NCBI RefSeq assembly: GCF_005473905.2
Contig: NZ_CP061336.1
Span: 4,518,501-4,582,500, forward strand
Source of the DNA: Ruminiclostridium herbifermentans
Lineage (GTDB): Bacteria > Bacillota > Clostridia > Acetivibrionales > DSM-1351
Direction of reading: 5' to 3'
DNA length: 64,000 bases
Shown here: positions 1 through 8,372 of the stretch, in pieces
Layout of the letters: every line of letters starts with the position of its first letter
Position numbering within the stretch: position 1 is the first letter of the stretch
The notes under the pieces: model-generated
What the model was told of the DNA's origin: nothing
Database searches by the model: none
The model's input: the letters and a program-made list of their open reading frames with translations, nothing else
Position numbers and translations under genes: made by a program

Positions 1-3
1 ATC

Positions 4-915
4 CTATTTTTTTAGTCTGCCAATCACAACCCTATCATTTCCGCCAATATCTTTATATATTACAATATCACAGAAGAGTTGATTCATAAGCTTTTTTACA
101 CTCTCTCCCTGATTATAGCCTATCTCAAGCGCAAGATACCCTCCATTTGTCAAATACCTTGGTGCATTCAATATAATCTTTCTATAAAAATCAAGCCCAT
201 CCATTCCGCCATCAAGGGCTAAAAAAGGTTCGTGATTCTTTACCTCTTTTTGTAGTTCTGGTATGACATCTGTTTCGATGTATGGCGGATTGCTAACAAT
301 TATATTAAACTGTTCATCTCCAGAAAGTGACTCAAACAAATCACCGCAGTACAACTTCACTCTATCAGAAACCCCATTTCGCTCACAGTTTACTCTGGCT
401 ATATTAAGTGCATCTTGTGAAATATCACAAGCTACAAGAGTACACTGTGGGCAATAATGAGCGATGCTCACTGCAATACAGCCTGAGCCTGTGCACATGT
501 CCAAAATCTTAATTTCTTTTGCATCTACGTTATCCTTGTCCATGTTACTTTTAACTAGATTAGCTTTATTTATCATACTAACGAGTTTAACACACTCTTC
601 CACAAGAGTTTCAGTATCCTGCCGTGGTATAAGTACAGCTGGACTAACATAAAAAGAAAGCCCCATAAATTCTGTCTCTCCAATAATATACTGGAGAGGT
701 ACATTTTGAAAACGCTTATTAAGCATCTCACGTAGAAGCTTCATTTCTTCTTTATCAAGAATTCTATCATAATGAGAATATAAATATACTCTGTCACATT
801 TCAAAACATGACAAAGCATAACCCCGGCTTCTAGCTCCGGGGCCTCTATATTAGCACTCTTTAACTCTTCTACTGCATATCTATAATATTCTCTAATATT
901 CATATACTCTTCCAT
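4..915 (-). CDS. prmC: PrmC, release factor glutamine methyltransferase
   Basis: Methylates the glutamine of the GGQ motif of peptide release factors RF1/RF2, using S-adenosylmethionine, in the cytoplasm. Seen: an N-terminal helical part (about 1-95), a SAM-binding loop DMCTGSGC at residues 139-146, and the catalytic NPPY motif at 209-212, diagnostic for N5-glutamine methyltransferases. The length of 303 aa is slightly above the usual 280-290 because of a K/N/D-rich insertion near 115-135. Start: ATG at 915 has no clear Shine-Dalgarno. ATG at 903 (Met5) has GGAAGAG just upstream and could be the true start. It is the last gene of rho-rpmE-DUF1385-prmC, an order common in Firmicutes. Confidence 0.95.
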   Translation of the reverse strand: MEEYMNIREYYRYAVEELKSANIEAPELEAGVMLCHVLKCDRVYLYSHYDRILDKEEMKLLREMLNKRFQNVPLQYIIGETEFMGLSFYVSPAVLIPRQDTETLVEECVKLVSMINKANLVKSNMDKDNVDAKEIKILDMCTGSGCIAVSIAHYCPQCTLVACDISQDALNIARVNCERNGVSDRVKLYCGDLFESLSGDEQFNIIVSNPPYIETDVIPELQKEVKNHEPFLALDGGMDGLDFYRKIILNAPRYLTNGGYLALEIGYNQGESVKKLMNQLFCDIVIYKDIGGNDRVVIGRLKK

Positions 916-1012
916 ATTAAAATTAAAAACTATCTCTTTGCGATACTGCTTATACTAATAGAGTATATACAAAGGGTTTATATTATATATACTTTTAGCG
1001 GAAGCAGATTAA

Positions 1013-1951
1013 TTAGTCCTTTCCCCATTCATCGCTGCCTTCTTCAACTGGCAATACCTCCATAAAAGCAGCTATTGCAACCTCTATTTGACTATCATCA
1101 GGTTCTCTGGTTGTGAAAGCCTGAAACATTAAACCAGGAGCAGTAATTACTTTAAAGAGCCAGTTCTCATGCTTAACGGCAAATTTAATAAATTCAAGGG
1201 ATACGCCCGCAACTAAAGGAACTAAAAGAATTCTTATTAATGCATTAATAAAAACATTATGCCAGCCTGTAAATGAAAAAATTAATATACTAATAATCAT
1301 TATAGTAAAAAATAATGATGTTCCACATCTAGGATGCTTTGTAGTATACTTTCTAACATTTTCAACAGTTATTTCTTCTCCGTTCTCATAACAATGTATT
1401 GTCTTATGCTCGGCTCCATGATATTCCCATACTCTTTTCATTTCTTTCATTAAAGAAACAAGTGCAAGATATCCAATAAATATACATACTCTGATAGCAC
1501 CTTCAATAAGATTTAAAACAATAACATTATCAATATGAACAAAATTAGAGAAAAAGTCAGTTATAAAGTTCGGGAGTAAAATAAATAAACCCACACTTAG
1601 ACACAACGACAATATTACTGAGAAATATATAGCAATATCAGCTATTTTATCTCCAAACTTTCTTTCAAGGAACTGTTCAAACTTTGATGGTTCATATGGC
1701 TTGTCTCCATCCTCAAGATCAATAAATTCTGCCGAATACATAAGAGCCTTTACACCAATAACCATTTGAGTAAAAAGATTCACGGCACCTCTTATTATAG
1801 GAATTTTTGATAGCTTTCCTTTTGGTTTCATAGGATGCTTTTCTACCACTATTTCCCCATCTGGCTTTCTTACTGCAGTAGCTCTAAACTGAGGACCAAT
1901 CATCAAAAGTCCCTCTAATAATGCTTGACCACCAATTGTAGTTTTTTTCAT
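1013..1951 (-). CDS. DUF1385 family membrane protein
   Basis: Conserved membrane protein of unknown function, found in many Firmicutes between rpmE and prmC. Seen: N-terminus MKKTTIGGQALLEGLLMIGP, which is the family hallmark; hydrophobic segments around residues 100-130, 140-165, 205-225 and 230-250; and the conserved stretch EYHGAEHKTIHCYE followed by HPRCGTS, whose His/Cys/Glu residues could bind metal. Start: the longer frame begins at 1963, but that ATG overlaps a strong GGGAGGT ribosome site that sits 3 bases before the ATG at 1951, so 1951 is chosen (312 aa). It lies downstream of the rpmE terminator, so it probably has its own weak promoter or relies on readthrough. No function can be assigned. 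Confidence 0.9.
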   Translation of the reverse strand: MKKTTIGGQALLEGLLMIGPQFRATAVRKPDGEIVVEKHPMKPKGKLSKIPIIRGAVNLFTQMVIGVKALMYSAEFIDLEDGDKPYEPSKFEQFLERKFGDKIADIAIYFSVILSLCLSVGLFILLPNFITDFFSNFVHIDNVIVLNLIEGAIRVCIFIGYLALVSLMKEMKRVWEYHGAEHKTIHCYENGEEITVENVRKYTTKHPRCGTSLFFTIMIISILIFSFTGWHNVFINALIRILLVPLVAGVSLEFIKFAVKHENWLFKVITAPGLMFQAFTTREPDDSQIEVAIAAFMEVLPVEEGSDEWGKD

Positions 1952-2140
1952 TTTACCTCCCATATTGTAAACACATCAAATTTAATTATTTCATAACGAA
2001 AATACACTCTATATCAAATCATACGAAAACAAACTAAAATAGTCAATTGTATTATTATAATTATTTTAATTTCCTTGCAGGTTATCATCACAGAGGAAAT
2101 TTGGGATTGAATAATTGTATAGAATTATTTAATTTGTATT

Positions 2141-2175
2141 AAATAAAACAAAAGACCGGGATAACTTCCCCAGCC
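2141..2175 (-). terminator. Intrinsic terminator after rpmE
   Basis: On the minus strand a 7-bp stem (GGCTGGG with CCCGGTC, two G-U pairs, 8-nt loop, at 2154-2175) is followed by TTTTGTTTTATTT. It lies 33 bp past the rpmE stop and separates rpmE from the DUF1385 gene. Confidence 0.7.
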
Positions 2176-2207
2176 TTCATATGTCTTAATTCTTATATTG
2201 TATTAAA

Positions 2208-2417
2208 TTATTCATTGTCAACAATACCATATTTCTTTTTAAACCTATCAACACGTCCGCCAGTATCAACGAGTTTCTGCCTTCCAGTAAAGAAAGGATG
2301 ACACTTTGAACAAATTTCAACGTGCAAATTCTTCTTAGTAGAACCAGTTGTAAAAGTCTCACCGCAAGCACATTTAACTACTGCTTCTGAATAATTAGGA
2401 TGAATACCTTCTTTCAT
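2208..2417 (-). CDS. rpmE: 50S ribosomal protein bL31, zinc-binding form
   Basis: Structural protein of the large ribosomal subunit. Seen: 69 aa starting [20 protein letters not shown], with the complete zinc ligand set C16, C18, C36 and C39 (CxC and CxxC). It is therefore the C+ form rather than the zinc-independent paralogue, and the ribosome may act as a zinc store. The start is supported by GAAGGTG 7 bases upstream of ATG. It sits 347 bp downstream of rho and ends in a good terminator, so it is probably transcribed both from rho readthrough and from its own promoter in the gap. Confidence 0.97.
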   Translation of the reverse strand: MKEGIHPNYSEAVVKCACGETFTTGSTKKNLHVEICSKCHPFFTGRQKLVDTGGRVDRFKKKYGIVDNE

Positions 2418-2764
2418 TACTTTTCACCTTCTTTCAAACAAATGCATTGTCCTCAATGAACAGCATAATAATTATATATTCAACGTACTAAAAAGTACTA
2501 AATTGCTTATTAAAGAGGCAAGTGATATTTTAACACAAAAAGACAAATACCGCAAGCCCCATTTTTTGCGCTAATAATATCAATATCATAATATTTTTTA
2601 TTTATGAAACTTAAATACAACATATAGCACAAATCAAGTTTTTGTAAACTATATACTGAATATAATGTTTAAAATTTACAATATTGTTTGTAAAATTTTA
2701 ATAAAAAATTTATATCTAAACTTCTTTTTATCTTTGATTGTATATTTAATAGCTAATACTAAAG
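2418..2764. other. rho-rpmE intergenic gap, no gene seen
   Basis: This AT-rich gap of 347 bp has no convincing reading frame. On the minus strand it holds an inverted repeat TTGTAAA/TTTACAA with a long AT-rich loop just after rho, and a weak CGCAA/TTGCG hairpin at about 2560. Neither has a run of T long enough to call a terminator with confidence. Confidence 0.4.
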
Positions 2765-5026
2765 CTATGAATTATTTTTATCAAGGAAAGATAATTTTAT
2801 ACTATTTACAAAGTCATCATTAGTTCTTGTCTGCATAAGCTTATTTATCAACACTTCAGTAACCTCAGCAGTGCCCATATTACTCATTGCTTTTCTAATA
2901 GCCCATACACTTTCTAATTCTTTCTGACTTAGCAGCAGTTCTTCTCTTCTGGTACCTGATTTATTAATATCAATAGCAGGGAAGATTCTCTTCTCAGATA
3001 GTTTTCTGTCAAGGTGAAGTTCCATATTACCTGTTCCCTTGAATTCCTCAAAAATAACATCATCCATTCTGCTTCCTGTTTCAATAAGAGCTGTTGCCAT
3101 TATTGTTAAGCTTCCGCCAAATTCAATGTTTCTAGCTGCTCCAAAGAATTTTTTGGGCTTATGCAAGGCTCCAGGATCTAAACCACCAGATAAAGTTCTA
3201 CCAGTTGGAGGTATGGTGAGATTGTATGCTCTTGCTAATCGAGTAATACTATCAAGTAAAATTACAACATCTTTCTTTTGCTCAACAAGCCTCTGAGCTC
3301 TTTCTAATACCATCTCAGCAACCTTTATGTGATGTTCTGGAACCTCATCAAAGGTTGAATAAATTACTTCTCCCTTTATTGACCTCTGCATGTCAGTAAC
3401 TTCTTCTGGTCGTTCATCAATAAGCAATACAATTAACTCTATTTCAGGATAATTTACTGTTATTGAATTAGCTATTTTCTTAAGAAGTATTGTTTTACCA
3501 GCCTTTGGAGGTGATACAATCATACCTCTTTGTCCTTTTCCTATAGGAGCAATAAGATCTATGAGTCTTGTTGAAAACTCTCTTGGTGTTGTCTCCAACG
3601 TAATTCTCTTATCAGGATAAATTGGGGTTAAATATTCAAATGGAACTCTTTTAGAAGCAATATCAGGGGTATCTCCATTAATTGATTGCACATAGAGTAA
3701 TGCCTGAAATTTCTCCCCTTCTTTAGGTATCCTGCCCTTACCGCGAAGCTTGTCACCTGTTTTAAGTCCAAATCTTCGTATTTGTGAAGGAGAAACATAA
3801 ACATCCTTCGGTCCGGATAAATAGTTATCACTACGTAAAAATCCGTACCCATCTGGTAAAACTTCAAGAACTCCTTCTACAGGGTCATCGCTTTCTATTT
3901 TTTCAGTTGTTTGCTGTACATTTGGCTGAAATGGCGGTTGTACCTGCTGTACATTCTGTGGAAGCGGCAACGGTGACTGTTGTCCGTTCTGTAGAGATGC
4001 CAACTGAGATTGCGATCCATTTTGTTGTAGCGGCAATTGTGATTGTTGTCCATTTTGTTGAATAAGTGGCTGAATCTGCTGCCCATTCGGTTCAGTCGAC
4101 AATGGTGATTGCTGTACACTCTGTATAGATGGCTGCTGACCATTCTCTTGGGTATACAATTGCGGTTGCTGCCGCATTGGTGGTGTCCTTTTAGTTTGAG
4201 AATAAGGTTGCTGCCCATTTGGCTGTGTTTCAGTTTTTGGTGGTGTAGAACTTGTCAGAGGTTTATTCCCAATTCTCTGAGGCTTTTCATCAACGCCTAT
4301 TGCTGGTGTCTGAAGTTTTGTAGCCTTTTGAGTATGTACTCTGCTTTGTACTTTACTATCTTCTTCGGAAGGTTTCTCTTCAGCACTCTTTGTTCCAATA
4401 TGCTTTAATCTTTCTGGTAACTTATCTGCCTTAGCGCTCTGTTTATTATCAGTTTCTATACCTACCGTAGTTGTATCCAATTCTGGATTTGTTTGTGCTT
4501 GCTCGCTTATTTCTGCATCAGTTTTCTCAGTTATTTCCGTTAATGAGTCTGGTGTTGAAATCTTCTCTTTTAATTCTGACGTATTTTCTTGATTAGCTGA
4601 TTTATTGTCTAAATCACCTGACTTACTATCTTGAACACCAGAAGTTTTGCTGCTAGCTTCTAACTGCTTTTCCAATTTTGAAGCGCTACTAGGCCTTCCT
4701 CTTCTTGATTTTCTTAAAACAGGTTCTTGGACTGGTTGCTCTTCATTTGCTTCATTATTATTAGAATCAGCTGCAGTAACTGTATTAGTTTCAATTTTGT
4801 TATTTGGCTCAATTTGTGAACTTTCATTGAAGGTATCTTTGGAAGTACCTTTGGAAGTATCTTTTTTATTCTTCTGAACATCTTCTGAATTGATTTCACT
4901 AGTACTTTTGACCAATAAATCAAGAAGTTCGCTCTTTTTTAATTTAGATATATTTTTCATACCCATCATCTTTGCAATATATCGCAAATCTTCTAGGGTT
5001 TTTGATTGTAAATTAACCTGCTCCAT
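2765..5026 (-). CDS. rho: Transcription termination factor Rho with long Q/N-rich insert
   Basis: Hexameric RNA-dependent ATPase that ends transcription. Domains seen: Rho N-terminal (SAP-like) about 5-45; a very long low-complexity insert 46-378; the OB-fold RNA-binding domain 383-450 (GYGFLRS near 393-399); and the RecA-type ATPase from about 455, with P-loop SPPKAGKT at 505-512 and Walker B VVILLD ending at D592. All catalytic motifs are intact. At 753 aa it is far longer than E. coli Rho (419 aa). The insert is first K/E/S/T-rich (46-260), then Q/N/P-rich (265-372), with many NGQQ-type repeats encoded at 3911-4234. Start supported by AAGGTGGTGAACT before the ATG. A near-consensus promoter lies 137 bp upstream. 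Confidence 0.97.
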   Translation of the reverse strand: MEQVNLQSKTLEDLRYIAKMMGMKNISKLKKSELLDLLVKSTSEINSEDVQKNKKDTSKGTSKDTFNESSQIEPNNKIETNTVTAADSNNNEANEEQPVQEPVLRKSRRGRPSSASKLEKQLEASSKTSGVQDSKSGDLDNKSANQENTSELKEKISTPDSLTEITEKTDAEISEQAQTNPELDTTTVGIETDNKQSAKADKLPERLKHIGTKSAEEKPSEEDSKVQSRVHTQKATKLQTPAIGVDEKPQRIGNKPLTSSTPPKTETQPNGQQPYSQTKRTPPMRQQPQLYTQENGQQPSIQSVQQSPLSTEPNGQQIQPLIQQNGQQSQLPLQQNGSQSQLASLQNGQQSPLPLPQNVQQVQPPFQPNVQQTTEKIESDDPVEGVLEVLPDGYGFLRSDNYLSGPKDVYVSPSQIRRFGLKTGDKLRGKGRIPKEGEKFQALLYVQSINGDTPDIASKRVPFEYLTPIYPDKRITLETTPREFSTRLIDLIAPIGKGQRGMIVSPPKAGKTILLKKIANSITVNYPEIELIVLLIDERPEEVTDMQRSIKGEVIYSTFDEVPEHHIKVAEMVLERAQRLVEQKKDVVILLDSITRLARAYNLTIPPTGRTLSGGLDPGALHKPKKFFGAARNIEFGGSLTIMATALIETGSRMDDVIFEEFKGTGNMELHLDRKLSEKRIFPAIDINKSGTRREELLLSQKELESVWAIRKAMSNMGTAEVTEVLINKLMQTRTNDDFVNSIKLSFLDKNNS

Positions 5027-5162
5027 AGTTCACCACCTTATAAAAATCTCATGACGTCTTAACTTATAATTATAGGAAATTTTTTCGAAAATTCGTTTTA
5101 GAAAAACCCATATTATTTAAATCTTTTTCTAGAGGAGAGTTTCTGAACATTCCACAGACGCT

Positions 5163-5191
5163 ATTATATCAAAAGAGTAAATGCATGTCAA
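5163..5191 (-). promoter_or_regulatory. Near-consensus sigma-A promoter of rho
   Basis: Minus-strand TTGACA (5186-5191), 17-bp spacer, TATAAT (5163-5168), with TG one base before the -10 (extended -10). The predicted start near 5156 leaves a leader of about 130 nt. That leader can pair TAGAAAAA with TTTTTCTA, so structure upstream of the rho ribosome site is possible. Confidence 0.85.
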
Positions 5192-5270
5192 TCTAAGTGT
5201 TATATTTCAATTACATATGAATTTTAACCTAAATAATTAATGTTTATTCACTATTAAAATAATATTTTTA

Positions 5271-5900
5271 TTAATAATTATATTTAGATTTTTTTCCAGC
5301 TAATATTATTCTGACTCTTTGAATTGTTTTTTTTAAATCATTATTTGATGCTGCAGGTATATACTTATTTCCTGAGCACTGGGGGCATTTAAGATAAATA
5401 CCTTTTCTGAGCAAAGATACACCAATATCATTACAGCCGCATTGACAGCGTAAATCACCTTGTTCGGCAATATCGTGTATCTTATTCAAAGTTTCTATCA
5501 TTACCTGAGTATTAACAAAATAATTCTCATATCCAAGGCCATCAATAATAACATCTAATTCCTTCTCAAATTTATCAACATGTTTTCTAACTGAAGAATC
5601 TCTGCCAATAAAACACTGCTTAATACTCGTTATTGGACAGGTATATACCATTATATCTTTACTGGTAAGGTCTTCTCTTTTAATTATCAAGGAATGTTCC
5701 TCTCCACATGCTATGCAAGGTACAGTGATTGCATAATTATTTTTGCATATTTCAACTATTTTTAGCTTTGTACCTTCACATTTGCATTTTGGCACAATGC
5801 TTTTATGTCTATGGAGCCTAAATAAATTAATATTAGCAAAATCAAACATTCCACAGCAGAAGCATTTATATGCTATTGTAACATCCATATCAATAAGCAT
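5271..5900 (-). CDS. Multi-zinc-ribbon protein of unknown function
   Basis: I do not recognise this gene as a named family. Seen: 209 aa, with cysteine clusters at 13/15/16, 39/41, 62/65, 88, 96, 152/154/156 and 172/175. The pairs 62/65 (CIAC) and 172/175 (CPQC) resemble zinc-ribbon knuckles, and the segment 100-145 is helical without cysteines. There is no signal peptide or membrane segment, so it is probably cytoplasmic. The start is supported by GAGGTG with 5 bases before ATG. It lies 80 bp upstream of the rho promoter in the same direction. Zinc-ribbon proteins often act in nucleic-acid or protein binding, but no function can be read here. Confidence 0.75.
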   Translation of the reverse strand: MLIDMDVTIAYKCFCCGMFDFANINLFRLHRHKSIVPKCKCEGTKLKIVEICKNNYAITVPCIACGEEHSLIIKREDLTSKDIMVYTCPITSIKQCFIGRDSSVRKHVDKFEKELDVIIDGLGYENYFVNTQVMIETLNKIHDIAEQGDLRCQCGCNDIGVSLLRKGIYLKCPQCSGNKYIPAASNNDLKKTIQRVRIILAGKKSKYNY

Positions 5901-6313
5901 TTTCTCACCTCATCAATACTATATCTATTCGCTGTTAAAACAAAAACTCCTTCTTAATACACATTATGTAAAGATATAACTTCCTTTTTATTCTTTTATC
6001 TATAAATACTTTTTATACTTTCTCATCAATAAAAAATTTTTAAATAGCAAACGTCTAAACTGTAACCAGAAAAATGCATTGATTATTTTAAATCACTCTG
6101 ACCATTAAGCATATTAAGCAAAGGTAACACCATTTTAAAAAGAACTATTTATGAATTGTTCAAGCATTTGTATATGTTATGAATATTTAAAGGAAAAAAT
6201 AACTAAAATCCTCAAAAGGCACATATATATTAAGTTGCAATTTAATGTAGCAGTATAACTTTATAGAAGCTTTGTGTTAATCAGAAATTTCGTAATAACC
6301 TATAAAATCGCAT
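5901..6313. other. Intergenic stretch, no gene seen
   Basis: AT-rich DNA between the tRNA-Thr terminator and the zinc-ribbon gene. No frame with a ribosome site and no hairpin worth naming was seen on either strand. Confidence 0.4.
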
Positions 6314-6346
6314 TAAAAAACCCTTTGAAATAACTTCAAAGGGTTT
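6314..6346 (-). terminator. Terminator after tRNA-Thr
   Basis: Perfect minus-strand hairpin, AAACCCTTTGAA paired with its complement around a short loop (6318-6346), followed by a run of T. It starts directly at the CCA end of the tRNA. Confidence 0.85.
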
Positions 6347-6421
6347 GGAGCTGGCGGACGGAATCGAACCCCCGACCTGCTGATTACAAGTCAGCTGCTC
6401 TACCTGCTGAGCTACACCAGC
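6346..6421 (-). tRNA. tRNA-Thr (anticodon TGT)
   Basis: Complete cloverleaf of 76 nt with encoded CCA. The acceptor GCTGGTG pairs with CGCCAGC. The anticodon arm GCTGA-CTTGTAA-TCAGC has anticodon TGT reading ACA, and the T arm contains GGTTCGATTCC. Discriminator base U. Confidence 0.97.
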
Positions 6422-6625
6422 ACATATTTAAAACAATTAAAAACTATTTATTTTACTTTCGAGCAATTCACTTGCCCTTGACACTTTGATAGTATAACAG
6501 CAGAATAATGTTGTGTCAATACTTTTTTTGAAGAAATTTTGACCAATTTTTATGACAATTTTCATGCCCTTTTCATGTCATCAAAACCAGTGTTAATGGA
6601 CTATCTGTAAAAATCACGCTTATGT

Positions 6626-6665
6626 AAAAATAGCAGTTAATTCTATAGAATTAACTGCTATTTTT
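6626..6665 (-). terminator. Terminator after tRNA-Val
   Basis: A perfect 18-bp inverted repeat (AAAAATAGCAGTTAATTC and its complement) around TATA. The A/T-rich outer stem provides the U tract on the minus strand. It ends one base from the tRNA CCA. Confidence 0.8.
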
Positions 6666-6666
6666 G

Positions 6667-6742
6667 TGGTGGGAACTATAGGGCTCGAACCTATGACCCT
6701 CTGCTTGTAAGGCAGATGCTCTCCCAGCTGAGCTAAGCTCCC
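6667..6742 (-). tRNA. tRNA-Val (anticodon TAC)
   Basis: Complete cloverleaf of 76 nt with encoded CCA. The acceptor GGGAGCT pairs with AGTTCCC (one G-U). The anticodon arm TCTGC-CTTACAA-GCAGA has anticodon TAC reading GTA, and the T arm contains GGTTCGAGCCC. It is separated from tRNA-Thr by about 245 bp, and each tRNA has its own terminator, so they are probably separate transcripts. Confidence 0.97.
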
Positions 6743-6972
6743 GAATGCATTTGTAATTATAAACTTTGCCCAAGCAATTGTCAACACTATTTTTAATACA
6801 AACTTTAATTAAATTAAAAAATAAAATTAATTGCCTATGCTTTTTTTTTAAATAATTGTATAATTTAATTTATAAGTTTAGATCATATTAAAATAATGCT
6901 GTTTAGCTGTAAACAAGCAGCTTATTTGATTGCATATCTTAATCTATTATACAAAAATCGGGAGGTAAATAA

Positions 6973-7680
6973 ATGATTCCAACACCACATATTAACGTAA
7001 GCGAACAGGGTATAATTGCTGAAACTGTATTAATGCCAGGCGATCCTCTTCGTGCAAAATTTATCGCAGAAACTTATCTAGAAAATCCAATTCAATTTAA
7101 TGAAATTCGTAACATGTTCGGTTATACAGGAACATACAAAGGAAAAAAAGTATCTGTTATGGGCTCAGGTATGGGCATACCTTCAATTGGTATCTATTCC
7201 TATGAGTTAATTCATTTCTATGGAGTTAAAAACCTAATTAGAATAGGTTCTTGTGGCGCGCTTCAAAAAGATATTAAAATCAGAGATATAATTATTGGAA
7301 TGTCTGCCTCTACCACTTCTAATTTTGCTATGCAATATAATTTACCAGGAACCTATGCGCCTACAGCCTCATGGCCTCTAATGAAAAAGGCTATTGAGGT
7401 AGCAGACAGTAAAGGTATCGAAATAAAAGTTGGAAATGTTTTGTCGGCAGATGTTTTTTATGATGACGATGCAGACTCATGGAAGCAGTGGGCTAAGATG
7501 GGTGTTTTAGCAATAGAGATGGAAGCAGCAGCATTATACATGAATGCCTCTCGCGCAGGTGTAAATGCATTAGGTATATTTACCGTATCTGATTCTTTTA
7601 CTTCACATGAAGTAACAACAGCAGAGGAGCGCCAGACTTCATTTACAAATATGATGGAAATTGCTTTAGAATGTGTATAG
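6973..7680 (+). CDS. deoD: Purine-nucleoside phosphorylase, DeoD type
   Basis: Splits purine (deoxy)nucleosides with phosphate to base and (deoxy)ribose-1-phosphate (purine salvage, cytoplasm). Seen: 235 aa, the usual length of the hexameric DeoD family. N-terminal TPHI; phosphate-binding GDPLRAKF near residue 23; GSGMGIPS near 65; purine/ribose-binding VLAIEMEAAALY; and TVSDSFTSHE with the catalytic Asp. The start has a strong GGGAGGT six bases upstream. It stands alone between the tRNA genes and the LtaS-like gene, with a hairpin after the stop. A TATAAT lies at 6859-6864, but the nearest TTG-like -35 is 22 bp away, so I do not call the promoter. Confidence 0.95.
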   Translation: MIPTPHINVSEQGIIAETVLMPGDPLRAKFIAETYLENPIQFNEIRNMFGYTGTYKGKKVSVMGSGMGIPSIGIYSYELIHFYGVKNLIRIGSCGALQKDIKIRDIIIGMSASTTSNFAMQYNLPGTYAPTASWPLMKKAIEVADSKGIEIKVGNVLSADVFYDDDADSWKQWAKMGVLAIEMEAAALYMNASRAGVNALGIFTVSDSFTSHEVTTAEERQTSFTNMMEIALECV

Positions 7681-7718
7681 GTTTAATTGCCAACACAATT
7701 TATTGAATTTAATAGTAT

Positions 7719-7755
7719 GGGCTATAAAAATAATGTAGCAATTTTTTTATAGCCC
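7719..7755 (+). terminator. Hairpin terminator after deoD
   Basis: GGGCTATAAAAA pairs with TTTTTATAGCCC around a short loop, 38 bp past the deoD stop. The following TATTATTTATTTG is a weak U tract. Confidence 0.6.
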
Positions 7756-8116
7756 TATTATTTATTTGTTATTGTGCACAACAAGAATTATTCAAGAAAA
7801 AATAGCTTACATATAGGCTTAGTTTATTATTTCATATAGTCATCATACTCTTTGGATATCCAGCAATCAAATAATCAAAATCCTTAACCAAGTACTCCAA
7901 TTGTCTAAATTTTAATCACGTATAGTCATTAAGCTATGGTTATCTGTAACTCAGTTCGAAATAAATTAGCATAAAGAATTAAGCTTAGTGTATTTACATA
8001 AATAAGTTTATATTTTCACAAAAGAATTCTTAACAATAAAAATTTAACCTTTAATAAACTTCGTCTTTATGTAGTTTTACTTTTATGTTACAAATATTAA
8101 TTTACCCTAATATCGC
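7756..8116. other. Intergenic stretch upstream of LtaS-like gene
   Basis: AT-rich, with no coding frame or clear hairpin seen. It forms the distal upstream region of the promoter at 8117-8145. Confidence 0.35.
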
Positions 8117-8145
8117 TTTAATATTTTTTTCTACTTTGATATAAT
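8117..8145 (+). promoter_or_regulatory. Putative promoter of LtaS-like gene (extended -10)
   Basis: TTTAAT (weak -35), 17-bp spacer, TGATATAAT (extended -10, core at 8140-8145). It would start an mRNA near 8152 with a leader of about 220 nt. Confidence 0.5.
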
Positions 8146-8170
8146 CAACATTGCCGTTAAAAACAAAAAT

Positions 8171-8239
8171 GCATTTTAAAGCAGATATTTATCACGCTAA
8201 TTGTACAATGCAATGAGTGTGTTTTTTGCTGTAAAATGC
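8171..8239 (+). promoter_or_regulatory. Structured 5' leader of LtaS-like gene
   Basis: GCATTTTAAAGC (8171-8182) can pair with GCTGTAAAATGC (8228-8239), 11 of 12 positions, enclosing 45 nt. A second hairpin ATGCTC/GAGCAT follows. I do not recognise a known riboswitch. It could be a regulatory leader or an RNA stabiliser. Confidence 0.35.
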
Positions 8240-8372
8240 TCTATGCGAGCATGATATTTGTTATGGAGACTTCATCACTCTAGTACAAGCTTAATCATGT
8301 TCCATATAATTATTCATTAGTGGATACAATACTAATTGTGTAAAATAAATTATTGGAAGTTGGGAATGAAGT

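Noticed and set aside
3784-4408. Several plus- and minus-strand ORFs of 79-107 codons over rho
   Set aside because: Shadows of the Q/N-rich coding tract, which lacks stop codons in other frames; no ribosome sites and no family features.
6831-6864. deoD promoter TTGCCT..TATAAT
   Set aside because: The spacing is 22 bp, too long for a sigma-A promoter.
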